Assembly (NCBI RefSeq): GCF_026914185.1
Contig: NC_070559.1
Span: forward strand, 8,167,501-8,231,500
DNA length: 64,000 nucleotides
Reading direction: 5' to 3'
Source of the DNA: Puccinia triticina
Lineage: Eukaryota > Basidiomycota > Pucciniomycetes > Pucciniales > Pucciniaceae
The translations under genes were made by a program, and so were the position numbers. A model generated the notes under the pieces. It ran no database searches. It had not been told where the DNA came from and saw only the letters and a program-made list of their open reading frames with translations. Positions 56,718 through 64,000 of this stretch are shown here, piece after piece (the first letter of the stretch is position 1; every line of letters begins with the position of its first letter).

Positions 56718-59700
56718 CACTACAAACATGGATGAATTTGGGAAGGCATATATTGATCAATATGGCATATATTGATCAAATTATATTGATCATTTTTTTT
56801 TTTTGAAATTTCTCTTTAATTTGTTTCCTTCCTGCAACATCTGACTTCTATCATCTCTCTCTTGATTTCCTCCTTTCTTAGTTTTCAACCATAGTAAAAG
56901 CTTCATTTTGTTGCCAGATCAAATAGGTCATTTTTACATACTCATATGAATTATTCCTGAGAAAAAATAGTCTGTTAAGTCAAGCAGGGAGGGGAAGGGG
57001 GGAGGAGGAATGAGGAGGCATGAATTATTGTCACTTGAGCCTTGCAGAAGTGTTGAAATCTACTTTCCCAAAAAAAAACAAAAAAAACAATCAGTCTCAA
57101 TATATCATGCTACATCAATTTTGTTCAAATTTAATGGCTTGTATATATGACTCATTGTATCCAATATCTTAAATTTCTACTAGGCCTGAGATTGATTTAA
57201 CATTTGTACCAGATTTGAGTAAGGTTTCTTATATCATGGAAGAACTCCCACGCTGCACTGAGATATAGTGGGAGAAACACCAGGAAACTACCAAATCAGT
57301 GATATTTGGCAACTGATCACATTGTGGTTGTTACATTCGGAGGTTTTGAGTTCATTCAAGGTACACCATTATCCGTTGAGGGCATTTGATCATTGTTGTA
57401 CCAATATTATGGACGAACTCCCACGCTGCGCTGAGATATTGTGGCAGAAACACCAAGAAACTACCAAATTAGTGATATTTGGCAACCAATCACATTGTAG
57501 CTGCTACATTTGGGGGTTTTGTGGTCATTCAAGGTACACAATGAATCTTTGAGGGCATGTGAACATTTTTGTACCAATATCATGGAAGAACTCACACGCT
57601 GCACTGAGATATAGTGGCAGATACACCAAGAAACCACCAAATTAGTCATATTTGGCAACTGATGACATTGTGGCTGCTACATTTGGAGGTTTTGAGGTCA
57701 TTCAAGGTACACCATGATCTCTTGAGGCCATTTGATCATTTTTGTACCAATATCATGGAAGAACTCCCATGCTGCACTGAGATATAGCGGCAGAAACACC
57801 AAGAAACTACCAAATTATTGATATTTGGCAACTGATCACATTGTGGCTGCTACATTTGGGGGTTTTGTGGTCATTCAAGGTACTCAATGACTCGTTGAGG
57901 GCATGCGAATATTTTGGTACAAATATCATGGAAGAACTCCCATGCTGCGCTGGGATATAGTGGGAGAGACACCAGGAAACTACCAAATTAGTGATATTTC
58001 GCAACTGATCACATTGTGGCTGCTACATTTGGGAGTTTTGTGGTCATTCAAGGTACACAATGAATCTTCGAGGGCATTTGAACGCTTCATTACCAATATC
58101 ATGGAAGAAATCCCAAGCTGCACTGAGATATAGTGGGAGAAACACCAACAAACTACCACATTAGTGACATTTGGCAACTGATGACATTGTGGCTGCTACA
58201 TTTGGGGGTTTTGTGGTCATTCAAGGTATACAATGAATCTTTGACCGCATTTGATCATTTTGGTACCAATATCATGGAAGAAATCCCACGCTGTGCTGAG
58301 ATATAGTGGCAGAAACACCAAGAAACCGCCAAATTAGTCATATTTGGCAACTGATGACATTGTGGCTGCTACGTTTGGAGGTTTTGAGGTCATTCAAGGT
58401 ACACAATGAATCTTTGAGGGAATGTGAACATTTTGGTACCAATATCATGGAAGAAATTCCACGCTGCGCTCAGCTATAGCGGCAGAAACACCAAGAAACC
58501 ACCAAATTAGTCATATTTGGCAACTGATGACATTGAGGCTGCTACATTTGGGGGTTTTGTGGTCATTCAAGGTACACCACAAATCTTTGAGAGCATGTGA
58601 ACATTTTATTACCAATGTCATGGAAGAAATCCCGCGCTGCACTGAGATAAAGTGGGAGAAACACCAAGAAACTACCAAATTACTGATATTTGGCAACTGA
58701 CCACATTGTGGCTGCTACATTTGGGGGTTTTGTGGTCATTCAAGGTACACCATGATCCCTTGAGGCCATTTGATCATTCTTGTACCAATATCATGGAAGA
58801 ACTCCCATGCTGCACTGAGATATAGTGGCGGAAACACCAAGAAACTACCAAATTAGTCATATTTGGCAACTGATCACATTGTGGCTGCTACATTTGGCTG
58901 TTATGAGGTCATTCAAGGTACACAATGAATATTTGAGGGCATATGAAAGCTTGGTACCAATATCATGGAAGAACTCCCATGCTGCGCTGAGATATAGTGG
59001 CAGAAACACCAAGAAACTACCAAATTAGTGATATTTGGCAACTGATCACATTGTGGCTGCTTGATTTGGGGGTTTTGTGGTCATTCAAGGTACTCCATGA
59101 ATAGTTGAGGGCATGCGAACATTTTGGTACCAATATCATGGAAGAACTCCCACGCTGCGCTGAGATATAGTGGCAGAAACACCAAGAAACTACCAAATTA
59201 GTGATACTTGGCAACTGATCACATTGTGGCTGCTACATTTGGGGGGTTTGTGGTCATTCAAGGTACACAATAAATCTCTGAGGGCATGTGAACATTTTGG
59301 TACCAATATCATGGAAGAACTCCCACGCTGCGCTGAGATATAGTGGCAGAAACACCAAGAAACTACCAAATTAGTGATATTTCGCAACTGATCACATTGT
59401 GGCTGCTACATTTGGACGTTTTGAGGTCATTCAAGGTACACCATGATCCCTTGAGGCCATTGGATCATTTTTGTACCAATATCATGGAAGAACTCCCATG
59501 CTGCGCTGAGATATAGTGGCAGAAACACCAAGAAACTACCGAAGTAGTGATATTTGGCAACTGATCACATTGTGGCTGCTACATTTGGGGGTTTTGTGAT
59601 CATTCAAGGTACACCGTGAATTTTTGAGGGCATGTGATCATTCTGGTACCAATATCATGGAAGAAATCCCACGCTGCATTGAGATTTAGTGGCAGAAACA

Positions 59701-62672
59701 CCAAGAAACTACCAAATTAGTGATATTTCGCAACTGATCACATGGTGGCTGCACCATTTGGGGGGTTTGTGTTCATTCAAGGTACAAAATGAATCTCTGA
59801 GGGCATGTGAACATTTTGGTACCAATATCATGGAAGAACTCCCACGCTGCGCTGAGATATAGTGGCAGAAACACCAAGAAACTACCAAATTAGTGATATT
59901 TGGCAACTGATCACATTGTGGCTGCTACATTTGGGGGGTTTGTGGTCATTCAAGGTACACAATGAATCTCTGAGGAGATGTTAACATTTTTGTACCAATA
60001 TCATGGAAGAACTCCCATGCTGCGCTGAGGTATAGTGGCAGAAACACCAAGAAACTACCAAAGTAGTGATATTTGGCAACTGATCACATTGTGGCTGCTA
60101 CATTTGGGGGTTTTGTGATCATTCAAGGTACACCGTGAATTTTTGAGGGCATGTGATCATTCTGGTACCAATATCATGGAAGAAATCCCACGCTGCACTG
60201 AGATTTAGTGGCAGAAACACCAAGAAACTACCAAATTAGTGATATTTCGCAACTGATCACATGGTGGCTGCTACATTTGGCGGTTTTGTGGTTATTCAAG
60301 GTACACAATGAATGCCTGAGGCCATTTGATCATTTTTGTACCAATATGATGGAAGAACTCCCATGCTGCTTTGAGATATAGTGGCGGAAACACCAAGAAA
60401 CTACCAAATTAGTGACATTTGGCAACTGATCACATTGTGGTGCTACATTTGGCTGTTTTGAGGTCACTCAAGGTACACCATGATCCCTTGAGGCCATTTG
60501 ATCATTTTTTTACCAATATCATGGAAGAACTCTCATGCTGGACTGAGATTTAGTGGCAGAAACACCAAGAAACTACCAAATTAGTGATATTTCGCAACTG
60601 ATCACATGGTGGCTGCTACATTTGGGGGTTTTGTGGTCATTCAAGGCACACAATGAGTCTTTGAGGGCATGTGAACATTTTGCTACCAATATCATGGAAG
60701 AACCCCCACGCTGCGCTGAGATATAGTGGCGGAAACACCAAGAAACTACCAAATTAGTGATATTTGGCAACTGATCACATTGTGGTGCTACATTTGGCCG
60801 TTTTGAGATCACTCAAGGTACACCATGATCCGTTGAGGCCATTTGATCATTTCAGTACCAATATAATGGAAGAACTCCCACGCTGTGCTGAGATATAGTG
60901 GCAGAAACACCAAGGAACTATCACATCAGTGGTATTTGGCAACCAATCACTTTTTAGCTGCTACATTTGGGGTTTTTGTGGTTATTGAAGGTACACATTG
61001 AATCTTTGAGGGCATTTGGAAATTTTGGTGCCAATATCATAGAAGAAATACCACGGTGGGCTGAGATATAGTTTCAGAAACACCAAGAAACTACCAAATT
61101 AGTCATATTTGGCAACGGATAACATTGTGGCTGCTATATTTGGGGGTTTTGTGGTCATTCAAGGTACACAATGAATCTTTAGGGACATCAGATCATTTTG
61201 GTACCAATATCATGGAAGAACTCCCACGCTGCGCTGAGATATAGTGGGAGAAACACCAGGAAACTACCAAATTAGTGATATTTGGCAACATATCACATTG
61301 TAGCTGCTACATTTGGGGTTTTCATGGTCATTCAAGGTAAAAAATGAGTCTTTGAGGGTATTTGATCATTTCCATGGCAAATTAGTTTCAAAAGGCCTTG
61401 TATGCATGCAGCATATCAAAGATGATATGGAATATCTTTAAAAATTCTTGAAGGATGGTATCATGAGAGAGGTGAGGGGTCAATGATTTTCCATTTTTGA
61501 AATAAAGTAGATTTGGAATTTATGGAAGACTTCTGATAACATCAATGCGACACACACCATTCTTTTCTTGCTGAAAAAAAGACATTGCAAGTTTGAGGAT
61601 TAAGCCAGGAGTTCTTCCATGATATTGGTACCAAAATGGTCACATGCCCTCAGAGATTCATTTTGTACCTTGAATGAACACAAACCCCCCAAATGGTGCA
61701 GTCACAATGTGATCAGTTGCCAAATAATCACTAATTTGGTAGTTTCTTGGTGTTTCTGCCACTATATCTCAGCGCAGCGTGGGAGTTCTTCCATGATATT
61801 GGTATCAAAATGTTCACATGCCCTCAAAGTCTCAATTTGTACCTTGAATGAACACAAACCCCCCAAATGGTGCCGCCACAATGTGATCAGTTGCCAAATA
61901 ATCACTAATTTGGTAGTTTCTTGGTGTTTCTGCCACTATATCTCAGCGCAGCGTGGGAGTTCTTCCATGATATTGGTACAAAAATGATCAAATGGCCTCA
62001 ACGGATCATGGTGTACCTTGAATGACCTCAAAACCTCCAAATGTAACAACCACAATGTGATCAGTTGCCAAATATCACTGATTTGGTAGTTTCCTGCTGT
62101 TTCTCCCACTATATCTTAGCGCAGCGTGGGGGTTCTTCAATGATATAAGACACCTTACTCAAATCTGGTACAAACTTTAAATCAATCTCAGGCCTAGTAG
62201 AAATTTAGGATATTGGATATGATGAGTCATATATACAAGCCATTAAATTTGAACAAAATTGATGTAGCATGATATATTGAGACTGATTGTTTTTTTTTTT
62301 TTTTTTTTTTTTGGAAAGTAGATTTCAACACTTTTGCAAGGTTCAAGTGACAATAATTCATGCCTCCCCATTCCTCCTCCCCCCTTCCCCTCCCTGCCTG
62401 ACTTTACAGACTATTTTTTCTCAGGAATAATTCATATGAGTATGTAAAAATGACCTATTTGATCTGGCAACAAAATGAAGCTTTTACTATGGTTGAAAAC
62501 TAAGAAAGGAGGAAATCAAGAGAAAGAGAGATTATAGAAGGGTTATGATGTTGCAGGAAGGAAACAAAATAAAGAGAAATTTCAAAAAAAAAAAAAAAGA
62601 TCAATATAATTTGATCAATATATGCCATATTGATCAATATATGCCATCCCAAATTCATCCATGTTTGTAGTG
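56718..62672. mobile_element. CACTA-type non-autonomous element (5955 bp)
   Basis: The ends are CACTACAAACATGG and its complement, flanked by the 3-bp duplication AAG (56715-56717 and 62673-62675), the CACTA/EnSpm signature. The terminal inverted repeats are long, at least 500 bp, and then run into satellite copies in inverse orientation. Subterminal palindromes ATTGATCAAT are repeated at both ends. No transposase or other coding frame. It is inserted in the protease/pol junction of the Copia element. Confidence 0.9.
57230..62140. repeat. ~173-bp satellite inside the CACTA element
   Basis: About 24 direct copies of a ~173-bp unit from 57230 to 61380, then about 3 copies in inverse orientation from 61610 to 62140. 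Landmarks of the unit: CAAGAAACTACCAAATTAG, GGCAACTGATCACATTGTGG, GGTCATTCAAGGTACAC and CACGCTGCGCTGAGATATAG. 61390-61600 is unique spacer. The repeated 65-codon frames are a product of the unit. Confidence 0.92.
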
Positions 62673-62691
62673 AAGGATTGGAAAGAGCCGC

Positions 62692-63898
62692 TCACGTGGT
62701 GGGTCGCCCCTGAATCCAAAACCGTGCCATCGCCGGTAGCACCCTTCGCATCCACGCCCACAGCCGATCAAACCGCCACATTCGGATCCTGTCCTGTGGG
62801 TGGGTCGTTCGGGGGTGCCACCTGGCGGGCGAAACCGGAGACGGGGCGACCATTGATGGGGGTATCAGGGGGCGGCAGGTTGGCATCCCTGCGGAGTGTC
62901 GGACACGACGACCTCCAATGCCCCGACGCCCCGCAGTACGAGCAAGGTTTACCGTCAAAAACTGCCGGATTGCTTGGGCTGGTGTTGCCCTTTCGGATGT
63001 TATTGATAGCAGCTGATATGTCGTCGACCGTGGGATGTCCGGGCCGTCCCACATTTTGTTGTCTTTGCTGATTGGGAAAGTTGGTCTGGTTTCTCGGTTG
63101 GCCTGGCAGCCCGCTCCGAGGGCTAGATCAACCAAGCTGATTTCCTGGGTTGTTCCAGACTGGTTGTGATGAATTACCCCACGCCGAACTTCTGGGAGCT
63201 GACGAGTTCGGGAACGTTCGGAAGACTGAAACATTGGGATGTTGATCGGAATCAAACCGTACGCTCTCGCCATACGCGGAAGTAATGATCGTTTGTATGT
63301 CTCTGGCAGTAACGTCCTTTTTGGAGCCGAGTTGCAGTGATATATTCTGGAAGAGTTGAGAGCGGGACATTGAGGGAGGGGTAGGGGCGATGGCCTGTAG
63401 AACAAGGCTTTCGACGAGGGAAGGTAGACCTGCTCCCACCTTCTTAAGATCTGAAAAAATATCGAAGGTTTTGTTGAAAAGACCCTGGAGTTGTGACGGT
63501 TCAGTCGCTGGGCCGGTAATCCGTAGTTCCAAAAGTTTATCGACCAGTTCGATCTGTCGAAAACAAACCGTTCCTTGGAAGTTTGCCTGAACTGCCTCAT
63601 ACGCGTCTGTCCCTGAAGTACACCGATTGACCAGAGACAATAGCTCATCGTGGACCGTAATTTGGATGAAATACAGAAGGCTGTTGTTCTCTTGTACCGA
63701 TAATTTCTTGTAGTTTTCTTGATTGTTGAAGAAGCTAGAATGCCCGAGTGTAAGTAGGATAACCCTGGTGAGTCCCCGCTTCCATTTGGTGAAGTTGCTG
63801 CCGTCGGCGGCCAACGGTTCGACATCTTGTTTATAGATGCTTGGCTGTTGAAGGAATTTGTTCTTAGGGGAGACGTCGGTTGTGCTGGCTTGTGACAT
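62692..63898 (-). pseudogene. Copia gag and protease start
   Basis: Begins MSQASTTDVSPKNKF at 63898. A UBN2/retrotran-gag-like region follows (NFTKWKRGLTRVILLTLG, LLYFIQITVHDELLSLV, ELVDKLLELRI), then the zinc knuckle CSYCGASGHWRSSCP and the protease motif VLDSGATHHVSGS just before the CACTA insertion. In-frame TGA codons at 63128-63130 and 62768-62770 interrupt an otherwise continuous frame. Confidence 0.9.
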
Positions 63899-64000
63899 GT
63901 AGAAAATGGGAGATTCTGGTATCGAAATGTTCTCGGGGGAAGTCGGTGACGTGTCAGAAGAAGTTTGGGGTGTGAATCGTTCTCGAGGTATGTTGATAAG

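Larger units (their letters stand above)
53695..64000 (-). mobile_element. Ty1/Copia retrotransposon split by a CACTA element
   Basis: Gag (63898-62768) and protease lie upstream, pol (56714-53834) downstream, on one strand. The reading runs straight on across the CACTA insertion once the 3-bp duplication is discounted. The 5' LTR must lie beyond 64000. Confidence 0.88.

Noticed and set aside
57268..61987. Repeated 65-residue frames in the satellite
   Set aside because: They recur with the 173-bp unit on both strands and carry no start context or motif.

Overview
The window reads as nuclear DNA of a basidiomycete, most likely a rust fungus (Pucciniales). The genes have many short GT-AG introns and some exons of only 14-37 nt. 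Gene islands lie in a sea of nested transposable elements. Stop codons in the retrotransposons carry a T[C>T]GA signature, a mutation context reported for Pucciniomycotina. The species assignment is inference, and no rRNA or tRNA gene was recognised.

Gene islands. 178-1152: 3' part of an unrecognised seven-exon gene. 7803-10064: sphingosine-1-phosphate lyase (DPL1-like, 9 exons). 10986-13231, minus strand: STN1-like telomere-capping protein, divergent from a flavin-reductase-like FMN-binding protein at 13515-14988. 15683 to about 17930: GH15 glucoamylase-type hydrolase. 29204-33215: UTP22/NRAP ribosome-biogenesis protein (7 exons). An ABC1/UbiB-type kinase gene is broken into 48969-49300 and 36189-36388 (minus) by inserted elements. 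I built exon models by requiring continuous phase and family similarity across introns.

Mobile DNA. 3869-6341: TIR element with a palindromic repeat array. 2529-2986 and 19013-19470: two equal-length (458 bp) GC-rich MITEs. 20536-21762: tyrosine-recombinase remnant. 23246-24398: solo-LTR-like element that splits a 21-bp satellite. 25209-29003: PIF/Harbinger element with two decayed genes and a nested hAT-like element (28120-28984) carrying part of a glycogen-branching-enzyme gene. 36389-48963: Ty3/Gypsy element inside the ABC1 gene. Its 3' LTR holds a solo-LTR-like element (36404-42394), which in turn holds a TA-flanked TIR element (36997-42062) with a palindromic array and a PPS1-like phosphatase sequence. 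53.4-64 kb: Ty1/Copia element broken by a 5955-bp CACTA-type element (56718-62672) filled with a ~173-bp satellite.

Main unexplained theme. At least five arrays of short imperfect palindromes (4.1-5.0, 19.5, 37.2-38.2, 51.6-52.8 and 52.9-53.3 kb) share an architecture but not a sequence. Three of these loci lie downstream of the same 45-bp terminus containing an 18-bp palindrome. Two carry near-identical hairpins with the loop core GTTCGCCCGAAC. They may belong to an undescribed non-autonomous element family.
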